NCBI GenBank assembly: GCA_039707465.1
Contig: CM077643.1
Location: 243,248,167 to 243,312,166, forward strand
DNA: 64,000 bases
Direction of reading: 5' to 3'
Source of the DNA: Rhabdophis nuchalis
Taxonomy: Eukaryota; Chordata; Lepidosauria; Squamata; Natricidae
Shown here: one piece after another, positions 52,601 to 61,989 of the stretch
Layout: the number at the start of each line of letters is the position of its first letter
Position numbering within the stretch: the stretch's first letter is position 1
Made by a program: the position numbers and the translations under genes
The notes under the pieces: model-generated
Told to the model about the DNA's origin: nothing
Databases searched by the model: none
The model's input: only the letters and a program-made list of their open reading frames with translations

Positions 52601-55600
52601 GCCCGGGCCGAAAGCCGGACTGGCGCGGGTCTAGATAATCAACTTCCTCCAGGTGACGGGGAAACTGTTGTGCCACCACACTCTCAACAACCTTCGCCAA
52701 AAAGGGAAGGTTGGAGACTGGACGATAGTTGGTTAATAAAGCTGGATCCAAAGAGGGCTTCTTAAGGAGGGGCCTCACCATGGCCTCTTTTAGGGAAGCA
52801 GGTAAGGCACCCTCACTTAAGGATGCGTTGACAACCTCTTGGAGCCAGCCTCGTGTCACCTCCCAGGATGCCAGTACAAGCCAGGAGGGACACGGACCCA
52901 ATAAACATGTGGTGGCTCGCAGTCGCCCACGTAACCTGTCCATATCCTCGGAAGTAACGGAGTCAAACTCCTCCCAAACAAGATCTGTCTCGTGGCATCC
53001 CACTGGGCCATCAATGGAGGCTAACTCATTCTGTATCTGAGCGATTTTCTCCTGCAGAAAAATCACAAATTCCTCTGCTCTACCCTGTAGCGGGGCTTCC
53101 CGCACCTTCTGTTGAAGGAGGGAGCGGGTCACCCTAAACAGGGCGGCAGGGCGGTTTTCTGCGGATGCTATGAGAGTGGCACAATGATGACGTTTGGCCA
53201 CTCTCAGCGCCACAATGTAAGTCCGTAAATGGGCTCTTACCTGTGTCCGGTCAGATTCAGAACGGGTAGCCCTCCATCTTCTCTCTAGGCATCTCTTGTG
53301 GCGTTTCATCACCCCCAGCTCCTCGGTAAACCAAGGAGCCAGGGTGTTTCGGCGCCACAAGAGAGGCCGCAAGGGCGCGACCCGATCCAAGGCTCCCGTG
53401 GTCGCAATATTCCAGGCGCCTGGGGTGGAACCAAATAGGTGACTCAGGTTCCGCCTCCCCGCGGTGAGGGGCAGCGGTTGGAAAGTCGAGCCGGAGAACT
53501 GAGTGGTCTGTCCATGACAAGGGCGTGATGACTATATCCCCTATACCCAGATCACTCTTCCATTGGCCTGAGACAAAGATGAGATCCGGTGTATGTCCAC
53601 CCTCGTGAGTGGGGCCTTGAATTAGTTGGGTCAGGTCCATGGCCGTCATGGAAGCCATGAACTCCCGAGCTACCCCGGATGATTCGCCCGCCGATGGCAG
53701 ATTAAAGTCCCCCATGACTAAAAGTCTGGGGGTCTCAACTGCCATCGTAGCGATCACCTCGAGGAGCTCGGGCAGGGCTGCTGTTACATAGCGGGGGGCC
53801 AGGTATACAACTAGCAAGCCCAACTGCCTCCCTAGGCCCCACTTCACGCAGAGGGACTCACAACCGGTAGTCTGTGGCACAATGGCCTCTCTCGGCTCTA
53901 GACCTTCCCTAATAATAACCGCTACCCCACCACCCCTGCCTAGGGCCCGAGGCTGATGAAAAGCGCGGTAACCTGGTGGGCACATTTCAACGAGGGGGAG
54001 TCCTCCCTTGTGGCCCAACCAGGTCTCCGCAATTCCTACCAGGTCCGGCTCCCCCTCTGACACAAGGTCATGGATGAGGGGGGCTTTGTTGACCACGGAC
54101 CTGGCATTGCAGAACATCAGCCGTAGGCCCTGGCTCTGTACTCCCTGACCACCTAGCCTGCGGGGGTTGTGGCACTTGACCGTTTGTAGCCATCGGCCTC
54201 GTGCCCCCAACCAGGAGGATAGAACTTGTCTCCCATCGGATCTGCCTCTCCCTGCCACCCTCTCAATGGGTAGGCCCTCCATGGAAACGACCCCTGTATC
54301 CCCCCTCTTAGCGGAACCATCCGCCTCCCTCCGTCGTCTGCTGGCTCGGCCCGTTCCCTTCTTGCTAGTCTCAACCTGACTATACCCTCCCCCCTCCCTG
54401 GTAACTCCTAAAACAGACAACAGCTTTTTTACTAAAAAACCCCTACACCTGCGCTTTCGCCACTTCTCCTGACTTACTAGTCCCTCATCAAAGTGTGCCC
54501 TTGATAACACAGCGGGCCATACCTGCGAGAGGGGGGACTCTCGCAGCGAGAGAAGGCAGGCCCTTGAGTACATGCGAGGTAATACAGAGACCACGCTGGA
54601 TAAAAGGTTAAGATATTAAATATGGTGCAAAAAGATGGTTATAAATAGATAAATATACATATATAAATATATAAATATATAAACATATGAATATTAAATA
54701 TATAAAATAGTCCAGTAGGGTAATTCGGCAGATTCAAATTCGATAGTCAGATAAAATTCGGGCCATGTGCAATATAAACGGGAGATGATGTAGATGAAAT
54801 AAATAATGTAGATGGTATAGACATATAAAGTCCAGAGTCCAAAATCCTCCAGCCCAACGAATAATATCCCTGGTCAAGCCCCACGGTGAGGTCCCAGGGG
54901 GTCCATGCTCGTCCCAACTCTGCTTCTCCAGCCTGGCTCCAGCCTGGCTCCGGCCTCCAGTCAGGCATTTCGACCCCTCCTTGCCTCTACTCGGCCTGCG
55001 CTTTGGCCTCACCTCCTACGGTCTTCTACATGGCCTCTGCTCTGCCTCCGCCAGGCCTCTGATCTTCCAGCCAGGCCTCTGGTCCTCCGCCAGGCCTCCG
55101 CCAGGCCTCTGGTCTTCCAGCCACCCTCAGGCCTCGGTTAACATTCAGCCATTCAGCCACATCCGTCAGGGCTCCCTCCAGGGTTCCGCTCGGCCCCCGT
55201 TTCTCCATGCCGCCCTCGCCCGGCATCCGTTCCTCGACCCACTCCCGAATGACCGGCCTCCGCTCCTCCCGTTCACCTCAGGGGCTCCTCCGGCCATCCG
55301 TGGGGTCCTCCGGGCTTCCAGGCGTCCTCCATGCTCCAATCTTCGGCCTCTTCCGCCCGGCTCCCCGTAGCTCTCATCGGCTCGGCGTCCAGGCTCGGGC
55401 CTCGGCGTTCTCGGCGTTCTCTTCCACCCTCTCTCCTTCCGCCCAGCGTCTTCTCCTCGACCGGGCTCACTCGGCCGGACCCGCAGCACCGAAAAAAACA
55501 CCCGGGCGGCCCCAACTAGGGCACGATCGCAAGCCCAGATGGTCCTCCTACCAGTCCCGACCCCCAAAGCTGGAAATGGGGTCGGGTAGCACCTCCTTTC

Positions 55601-58600
55601 CACCAGCGGGCCTCCGCGGCCCGCACGGAACTCAACGGCGCGCCGCCATCTTTTCGCGCATGCGCAGGATGATATATATTAAGGGAGCATTCAAGAAGCA
55701 CGGCAACTCCTTTCATCCTCAATGAAACATATGTTGTATTTCTTTCATTGAAGTAAACCAGAAACTCACACTGGTATGAGATCAGATTGAGATAGATGAG
55801 AGAAAATTGAAGTAACACATCTTTACCTAATACTATACCACAATCTATAATTATATTGTGGTAATTGTAGATCTCTCTCTCTCTCTCTCTTCCTCCCCCC
55901 CCCCCTCTTTTTCTTCATTTATATCAGTGGTAGTCAACCTACCGCCCACTAGTGGGCATTCCAGCTTTCATGGTGGGCGGTAGGGGTTTTGTCCAATACT
56001 GAAGCACTTTCCTTATTTTAATTTAATTGCCTTCCCTACTTTATAAATCACCATTGCTGTGGAACCGGTGGGCGGTTAGAAAATTTTACTACTAACAGAG
56101 ATACAAAACTGGGTGGTAGGTATAAAAAGGTTGACTACCCTTGATTTATATCATCATTTCTCAAATTTTGGGGGGGATGTCACTGACCCTTTACTTGTTC
56201 CAAGTTCTTCATAACACCCACTGTTCTGTATGTGACTTGCAATTATTTAAACAAAATTTTTATTGCATTTATTTCTTTGCTAACAATTACAAATACATAG
56301 TTAAGTCATAAAATTACTAGTCATTGTGGTAATAATTTAATATTTAATGTGTAACCAAGTGTGCAGCTCATGTGAATCGTATTGTTTGCACTACTACCCA
56401 GCACAATTGTATGCTTCACAGCATGCAGTCAAAACAGTCCAAAGTCTGATGCTATTTTAAGTATGTAAAGTTTGATATATTTATAATAATCAAAGAACAT
56501 GTTTAGAGTTATATACACTCAATAAGCATTTGATTGATAGGTGATGCGTCATCTTCTGCTTTCATTATCCTAATCCTCCTCCTCCTGTTGACTTAATGAC
56601 AACTAATGCCCCCCCAGCTGTCACCCAATGCCTCTCAAAATAATTCAAATGTCTTCCAGAGGACAATATTGCCCACTTTTAAGAAACACCGATTTAGATT
56701 AATGTAATTCAAATTACCTCATCTTTTATGTAAGAGTACATGCGATAATTTGTTTTCCATAATTCTTCTGTGGCATCTATATAAAAACCGGCTCCAGTGC
56801 CAAAATCCCAGCTCTCGTCTTCTCCTTGAATATTGCATCCACCTGCCGCAGAAAGAAATGTTAACAACCAGCAAATTACAGGACCGGAGGCTGATACTTT
56901 GTGAGGAGGAGGGCTAACCCACAAGGCTAGGGGGGGAAATATCTATCTCAAAATCAATAATATCTTCTGAAACTAATTCTACGCAGAAAAATCTACCTGG
57001 TAATTCAAAAATCCTTGCAGAAACTTTGCTGCGCTGCAGAAAGTCAGTTCTGAAACTTTAAGTAGAGGCTCAATAACTGGCTTTGTGTCTTGTAAGAAAA
57101 GACAGATATTCAATGCGGGTGCACATTTTTTCCTCAGTAAGAAGACTACTTCTTGGAAAAACATATTACGACTGGATTTCTGGTAAACAGAAAGAGCCCA
57201 CTGGGAAAATATTCAGCATATATATCAAGATAGGAATGTAGCCATTATAATTCTTGACCTAGTTTTAAGAGTTATGCCTACAGGACCTTCTTCAAAATTT
57301 ATCTACCATTCATATTGATGAAAGACCCCGCCAATAAGCTAAATTTAATGGCTGCCAGTGGAGCAGGAACACCCAATCACTGATAAACTGGCTACATTTA
57401 TACACAGGAAGCCCATCTCCCAAAGTGATCTGCTATTCAACCCTTTTGCTAGACAAGCTACTAAATGGCAGCTACTTCATTTCAGGAGCAAAATGCAGGG
57501 AAGGCAGGACAGAAAGATAATAATTTCTACTTTTGCTGTTGAGAATATTTAAACCAGTTATTGTCAAACGTAGCGGCAGATACCCTAAACATGAGATACA
57601 ATAGATAAAATAATTACTATTTACAGATGTATTTGTACCTGCAGATAGTCCTCGCCTTACAACCGTAGTGAAGCCTACCCAGTGGTAAATCAGGTCACCC
57701 ACATGACTGATCCAATGTTATGAACTTCTTCGCAGCAAGTGTTAAGTGATCGCCGCGGTCTTTAAGCGAACCAATGATTTGCTATAGGGCCAGTTTTGCT
57801 GAAAACCGAAATAAGTTCCAGTTTTAAGTAAAACTGTCCCACATGATCACAAGATGTTGCAAGCAGCCATAAATGCAGGACAGGTGACAAGCATCAGATA
57901 TGTGGTCATGTAACCATGGGGGCGGGGAGGGACGAGACAGCAGTCATTGGCACTTCGAAACCAAGTTGTAAGTATCCCCAGGGAGGTCCATTGTAACTCT
58001 GAACAGTTGGTAAGACTACCTGTACAACCTGGCTTAAGTTTACTAGAGTCAGAACATCTGTATCAATGCCATGAGTAAACCAATTAAGCTGATGCTCTTT
58101 AACAAGCCACTTACGTGGGCTGGTATCTGGAGCGACTACAATAAGGCCATGTTCAGCTGCAGCTTGATGGAAACCACCTTTGGTTATGAAGTTTTGTTCT
58201 GTACATGTTAGTCCTGAGAAGAGAGAAGAGCATATTAATATTCCACATTCCTGGTTACATGTTCATTTCATAGGAATTCCAATGATCAGATCAACTTAGG
58301 TATTTTTATAATCATTGTTCTTCAAGTTTGGGAACTTTAAGAATTCTGGGAGTTGAAGTCCACACTTCTTAAAGTTCCCAAAACTGAGAAGCGCTGTATA
58401 TACTCCTCCAATCACCAAGCTCTGGCCAGTTTGTTGTTATTGTAAGCAAAGAAGAGATAAATTCATAAAACTCCCAGAACTGTTGCAATGATTCTCATAC
58501 AAGCTAAAATAAGGAATATAAAAGGCTAGTAACCCTTGCTCCTCCCAAGCCCCCAAATCAGAAATACTACAGTCCAATAAATACTCAATTGCGTATAGTA

Positions 58601-61600
58601 ATTTAGGTTGGGAAATAAGCATTCAATGCAGAAGCAAAAGAAGTCCAGTAGTGAAATCAAGTGCCTTTCTTTAATTCACAAATAATTTCGAAATACTCAC
58701 CTGACAGCCAGTACAACACAGGGCATTTCTCAGTTACTGCCTTCGGTGGTAAATAAATCCCAAACTTCATTTTACACTTCAGCTCCACACTGTTAACAAT
58801 AAGATTGGAGTTAAGACAGAACATTTTTTAAAAATGTTTTTACTGGACTGTTTATTACTGGCTCAACAGTTTTGCAACTTGCTCAGCTCACTCTGGCTTT
58901 GGGGGCTGATTAATATATAATAAATCAATAAATCGTGGGTCTCCTACTTTTTGGCTTGCTTGGGCTACATTGAATGAATGTCTTGGGCCACATATAAAAT
59001 ATATAATATAGCTAATGCATATAAATAACAAACTTCCTTTATTTTTAATATTTCTATTATATCTTGTGGGGCAGCATTACTAGCTATCCAGAATTGCGTA
59101 CAGCCAATGGGCTGTGGGTTTGACATAGATGCACTAAATAATCTAATCGTGTATCTAAATTAGAACTTGTAAAAATTTATTGTTGAAGGAGTTGTTTTTA
59201 TCATTTAGTGTATTTTTCTTGGCAGGAGAGACTATACAGCTAATGTGACAGAACTAAGGAAAAATACTAAATTATTGACATGTGTAAAAGGAATAGATGC
59301 ACTCCAGCACAAAGACTGAAGGAAACGGAGCAGGTACAGCTAATCAGAAATAATGTGGACTCTTTTCAAACTAACCACTGAATATTGCAATTTGCACCAT
59401 AAAGCCTAATAAGCCAAAATAATATGGTATGAAAATAAAACTGCTAATAGAGTCAGTTTGGTGTGTTGCGGTTAAGGAATCAGCCTAGAAAGCAGGAGAT
59501 TGTGAGTTCTAATCCTGCTTTAGGCATGAAAGCCAACTAAGTGTCTTTGGTCCAAGCCCTCTCTCTTAGCTCAACCCACCTCACAGAGTTGTTGTTCTGG
59601 GGAAAATAAGGGGAGAACGGAGTGTTATATATATATATTCAGCTCCCTAAGTTATTTATAAAAAGAATAAACATGGGATTAAAAATTACACACACACTAT
59701 ATATATATATGTTTTCGTAGATTTTCATTGGTGTAGGTATGCTGGTCTTGTTGTATTCAGGTCTTTTCCCGTGTAAGATTGAGATTATCTTGACAATGTT
59801 TTGGCGAGTTCCCCTCGCCATCTTCAGGCTGGTGTTTTCGGCTTCGTGCTTGTGCCGTCGGCAGCTCTGACAACGCTTTACTCGCACAAGCACGAAGCCA
59901 AAAACACCAGCCTGAAGATGGCGAGTGGGACCTCGCCAAAACATTGTCAAGACAATCTCAATCTTACACAGGAAAAGATCCGAATACAACAAGACCAACA
60001 TACTGTGTGTGTGTGTGTGTGTGGTGTGTTGTGTGTGTGATTAAAGAACACAATAATATTTAACTATTCTTTTAATATCACAACTGCCAACATATTATTG
60101 GAAAGACGACAAGCACATTTCTAGTGGACCTTGGATTTAAAGGACAGAATTAAGCTATTAGGAAAAGAGCTAGGAAGAGACTTGGTTAAAAGAAAAAAGC
60201 ATAATGCCTTAGGAATGCATCTTCTATTAAAAAAAGAATCTTGAAGCAGTGAAGGTTTCCAATTTTTTTTATGGGGAGAGGGAGGCTTTTTTTGCTGATT
60301 CCCCCCCCCCCCCCACTGTACTTTCTGTTTCAAATCTGTTCCAAAGAGACTATTTGGAACAACACCATGAGTAGTTGGAAGAAATGATGATTTGATAAAC
60401 GTTACTTTCCCTGCTCCCTTCCATTCACAGTCATCTTTGCTAGCTACTTGCGGGATCGGATCCTGCCTCATACATCCTCACGACCGATTCGCTCCCACAG
60501 AGAGGGACTTCTCCGGGTGCCGTCCACTAGACTTTGTCAGCGGGCGACACCCAGGGGAAGGGCTCTCTCTGTGGCGGGCCCAGCCCTCTGGAACAACCTT
60601 CCCCCAGACATTAGGACGACCACGGACCTCCGCTCCTTCCGTCTTAAATTGAAAACACCCTTTTTCTGTCTTGCCGGCCTGGGATAGCTACTCCTCTGTT
60701 TTTAGGGTCTTTGGGGGATTTTAGTTAGATAGTTTTAATGGGTATTTTAGCACAGGTTAATTAATTTAATTTATTTTTAATGAAATATGTATATAGTCAT
60801 TGTTCTTATTTCTCCTGTGCACCGCCCCGAGTCCCTGTGGGGAGAGGGTGCGGTTTATAAGAAATAAATTATTATTATTATTATAAATCACATAGTCTCC
60901 TCTAACCAGGACCCACCAAAAATGTCAAGATGGTAATTCCAAGATTCTCTTTCTACAGAAGGGCTGCTCTCTATTCTAGAAGCTGTAGTGCCAATACATG
61001 TAAACAATAATATTTTGGCAAAGGGTTATAAATGTAGAAGCCCAAGAAAGCATATGCCAACATTTTAGTTTCAATAATACTTAGCACTACTGATCCACAT
61101 GTTAGAAGCACCATCAACACTATCACTTTTTAAAAGAGAATTTGCCCACATTATTCTATTCAAACCAGCAGCATTCTTTTATGCACGTTTTTTTCATAAG
61201 TCTCCCTGCTATACACAATGCAACTTCTTCCAAGATAAATGTACATAGAATCTCAAATGTAGTTGAACTGTGGTGTTATAAACGTTTACATTCCATTGAT
61301 TTCACTTTAATCTGGATTTATACAATGATGGACATTAAAGAAATAGGACAAAAAGAGAATTGACCACTTTGAACTTTGCTATTGGAGAAGATTCTTGAGA
61401 ATACTGTGGACAGCCAAGAAAGCAAACTGGATGGATCCTTGAACAAATTAACCCAGAATTCCCACTCAAGGCACAAAATGACCAGGCTCAGATATCCTAC
61501 CTATTAGGTAAAGACCCAGCTCTCCAGAAATAGCTTTAATGCCGGGAAAGGTAAAAGAGAAGAGGAAGACAACCAGCAGCATGGTGGATAAACTCAGTTA

Positions 61601-61984
61601 CAGTGAAGATGAGTGCACCATTGGGAGACTTAAAAGAACAGGTTATGGACAGGTTGTCATGGAGAAAATCAAATAAATATAATGTTCGTGCTCTCCTTTT
61701 GATGAATTCTCTTTACAAGGGAAATTTGCTTGTTCTCTTCATTTTGAAAGAAGCATATTCTTATTATCCCAGATCTTTCTATCCAAATGTTTTTCACTGC
61801 TACTTTTACAATTGCAGTGTTTGAGTCTTTTTATCTGTCTGTCTGTCTATGTATGTTGCGATTAGTTTGCTAACGAGAAGTCAGTATAAAATTATTTAAA
61901 TAAATAGCATATTGACCTGTCATGTTCAAACACTTTCTGAAAACCTCCAAAGCATTTGTTGCTAGAAATTTCCTTCAAGGCCAT
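46568..61984 (-). CDS. ESD: ESD, esterase D / S-formylglutathione hydrolase, 8 coding exons (whole gene span)
   Basis: Minus-strand coding exons 61917-61984, 58701-58789, 58115-58213, 56718-56842, 50883-51002, 50428-50526, 48944-49111 and 46568-46648 join in phase at GT/AG sites to 849 nt, or 282 aa, exactly the usual vertebrate length. The cytosolic enzyme hydrolyses S-formylglutathione to formate and glutathione, the last step of glutathione-dependent formaldehyde removal. It is an alpha/beta hydrolase. The nucleophile elbow GHSMGG gives Ser149, the segment GKDDQF gives Asp226 and GYDHSYY gives His260, the known triad. Other conserved signatures are [14 protein letters not shown] at the start, [27 protein letters not shown] and a C-terminus HAKYLNA. 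Sequence is close to mammalian ESD throughout and no exon is damaged, so the gene looks functional. The 5' UTR starts in exon 61917-61989 after acceptor CTCAACAG, so a non-coding first exon and promoter lie further right. Confidence 0.98.
46649..48943. other. ESD intron 7
   Basis: Non-coding intron. Its right half is filled by the MITE at 47793-48874; the left half is AT-rich with nothing recognised. Confidence 0.7.
47793..48874. mobile_element. Inverted-repeat DNA element (TACTGTATTTTTCGGAG ends) with internal GGTA/GAGA arrays
   Basis: Left end TACTGTATTTTTCGGAGTAT and right end 'atactccgaaaatacagta' are inverted. The interior has about 450 bp of (GGTA)n and (GAGA)n-type simple repeat (about 47855-48300) and then a near-palindromic GC-rich part. 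No transposase frame. Confidence 0.8.
48944..49111 (-). CDS. ESD: ESD coding exon 7 (residues 201-256)
   Basis: Acceptor TTATAG reads to 49112; donor CAGCAG|GTAATG at 48943. Encodes [28 protein letters not shown] (Asp226) and IPVVFRLQQ. Both ends in phase 0. Confidence 0.98.
49134..49556 (-). mobile_element. LINE 3' fragment (Rex1/CR1-like) with (AATAG)n tail
   Basis: It begins with a (GAATA)n run and 'ttctttattggccaagagtg', then 'cacaaggaatttgtctttg', and reaches 'gcagtgctctatggcgtcat' and 'tttgagggtagg'. The minus strand holds the tail of an RT-type C-terminal region. The same family end is at 34021. I cannot fix the clade. Confidence 0.65.
50428..50526 (-). CDS. ESD: ESD coding exon 6 (residues 168-200)
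   Basis: Acceptor TTTAAATAG reads to 50527; donor TGGGAA|GTATGT at 50427. Encodes [18 protein letters not shown] then [14 protein letters not shown]. The last six residues differ from the mammalian form but keep the length. Confidence 0.97.
50692..50790. repeat. (TATG)n run plus small LINE-like fragment
   Basis: A TATG microsatellite leads into 'tatttatttaacctccatgg' and 'cagtgctccgagggaggc', which resembles a reversed LINE 3' end. Too short to classify. Confidence 0.4.
50883..51002 (-). CDS. ESD: ESD coding exon 5 (residues 128-167), nucleophile elbow
   Basis: Acceptor CTTTGTTAG reads to 51003; donor TATAAA|GTGAGG at 50882. Encodes [18 protein letters not shown], then [19 protein letters not shown], with catalytic Ser149 in GHSMG. 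Confidence 0.98.
51390..53390 (-). pseudogene. L2-type reverse transcriptase region (ORF2, C-terminal part)
   Basis: A 666-codon frame carries the RT motifs in order: [20 protein letters not shown] with [58 protein letters not shown], and the catalytic YADD at 52236-52247 in [12 protein letters not shown]. The post-RT region has [18 protein letters not shown] and [16 protein letters not shown]. All catalytic residues remain. It is cut from its endonuclease by a frameshift, so it is not a complete ORF2. Confidence 0.93.
53257..54594 (-). pseudogene. L2-type endonuclease region (ORF2, N-terminal part)
   Basis: A 445-codon frame encodes an APE-type endonuclease: [55 protein letters not shown] (near 53696-53717) and [12 protein letters not shown], which holds the catalytic His. 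The real coding part starts near 54135; the first 150 residues look like read-through of the 5' region. The frame leaves register near 53420-53450, just before the RT frame. Confidence 0.88.
55925..56143. mobile_element. hAT-type MITE (CAGTGGTAGTCAACC ... GGTTGACTACCCTTG)
   Basis: Inverted ends and a perfect 8-bp duplication ATTTATAT (55917-55924 and 56144-56151). 219 bp, non-coding. Confidence 0.9.
56152..56717. other. ESD intron 4, remainder
   Basis: AT-rich intron between the MITE and the exon. Nothing recognised. A (CT)n run at about 55868-55890 precedes the MITE. Confidence 0.6.
56718..56842 (-). CDS. ESD: ESD coding exon 4 (residues 86-127)
   Basis: Acceptor TGCGGCAG reads to 56843; donor GATGAG|GTAATT at 56717. 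It starts with GT, completing the Arg codon of SPR|GCNIQ, then [20 protein letters not shown] and [11 protein letters not shown]. Phase 1 in, phase 0 out. Confidence 0.98.
56843..58114. other. ESD intron 3, with one dispersed repeat
   Basis: Non-coding. A copy of the GTAGTCCTCG family lies at about 57637-58025 ('gatagtcctcgccttacaac' to 'ggtaagactacctgtac'). No gene seen. Confidence 0.65.
57637..58025 (+). mobile_element. Dispersed squamate repeat (GTAGTCCTCG family)
   Basis: It has 'agtcctcgccttacaaccg', 'gttaagtgatcgccgcggtc', 'tggtcatgtaaccatggggg' and ends 'agactacctgtac', with roughly inverted ends. This is the most complete uninterrupted copy here. Confidence 0.7.
58115..58213 (-). CDS. 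ESD: ESD coding exon 3 (residues 53-86)
   Basis: Acceptor CTTCTCAG reads to 58214; donor CCAC|GTAAGT at 58114. Encodes [20 protein letters not shown] then [11 protein letters not shown]. Split Gly codon at the start and split Arg codon at the end. Confidence 0.98.
58313..58395. mobile_element. Decayed palindromic MITE (family of 7976-8128)
   Basis: It contains 'gaattctgggagttgaagtc' and the matching 'gggaactttaag' / 'cttaaagttccc' arms. Ends eroded. Confidence 0.65.
58701..58789 (-). CDS. ESD: ESD coding exon 2 (residues 23-53)
   Basis: Acceptor TTGTTAACAG reads to 58790; donor TCAG|GTGAGT at 58700. Encodes [20 protein letters not shown] then CPVLYWLS. Completes the Ser codon split after exon 1. 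Confidence 0.97.
59455..59640 (+). mobile_element. tRNA-derived SINE
   Basis: It has 'gtttggtgtgttgcggttaa' (A-box-like), 'gtgagttctaatcctgctt' (B-box-like), 'cccacctcacagagttgttg' and an AT-rich tail. Same family as 21296-21960 and 34330-35580; this copy is nearly complete. Confidence 0.75.
59754..59986. mobile_element. Head-to-head inverted repeat with hammerhead-ribozyme-like cores (probable Penelope-like element)
   Basis: Arms of about 100 bp (59754-59854 and 59884-59986) are near-perfect reverse complements around a 29-bp centre. Each arm, in opposite orientation, contains CCTGAAGA, a GC stem (GGCGAG ... CTCGCC), then AAAACATTGTC: at 59792-59828 on minus and 59911-59948 on plus. This follows the hammerhead order CUGANGA, stem II, GAAA, short stem III, GUC, except that the first G of GAAA is A in both. 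Penelope-like elements are known to carry such motifs and to insert in inverted or tandem pairs. Confidence 0.6.
60440..60885 (+). pseudogene. L2-type LINE 3' fragment
   Basis: The C-terminal post-RT segment ([20 protein letters not shown] type, [19 protein letters not shown]) runs to 60687. The L2 3' end follows ('ccgagtccctgtggggagag') with an (ATT)n tail. Closely similar to 40455-41088 and 51230-51660. Confidence 0.92.
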
Positions 61985-61989
61985 GATCT
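61917..61989 (-). CDS. ESD: ESD coding exon 1 (residues 1-23) with 5 nt of 5' UTR
   Basis: Acceptor CTCAACAG reads to 61990, then AGATC and ATG at 61984-61982. Encodes [19 protein letters not shown] then EHD and half of Ser; donor GACAG|GTCAAT at 61916. The presence of an acceptor shows that the true first exon is non-coding and lies upstream. Confidence 0.96.

Larger units (their letters stand above)
51230..55665 (-). mobile_element. Nearly complete L2-type LINE in an ESD intron
   Basis: The element reads on the minus strand: a GC-rich 5' region (about 55665-54600), an AT-rich stretch at about 54600-54730, an endonuclease frame and an RT frame, then the L2 3' end ('ccccagggggactcggagcg') near 51255-51290 and an A-rich tail at about 51230. 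The 3.2-kb coding part is damaged only by one frameshift between EN and RT, so insertion is fairly recent. It lies in the same orientation as ESD. No clear target duplication was found, which is normal for L2. Confidence 0.9.
58790..61916. other. ESD intron 1 (between coding exons 1 and 2)
   Basis: Non-coding. It holds a SINE (59455-59640), an inverted repeat with hammerhead-like cores (59754-59986), a GT run (60003-60040), an L2 fragment (60440-60885), a poly-C run (about 60301-60314) and a dispersed-repeat fragment near 61568-61680. No gene seen. Confidence 0.75.

Noticed and set aside
54905..55725. Pro/Arg-rich frames as host genes or a CpG-island promoter
   Set aside because: The GC-rich block is the 5' region of the L2 LINE on the minus strand and makes long spurious frames on both strands.
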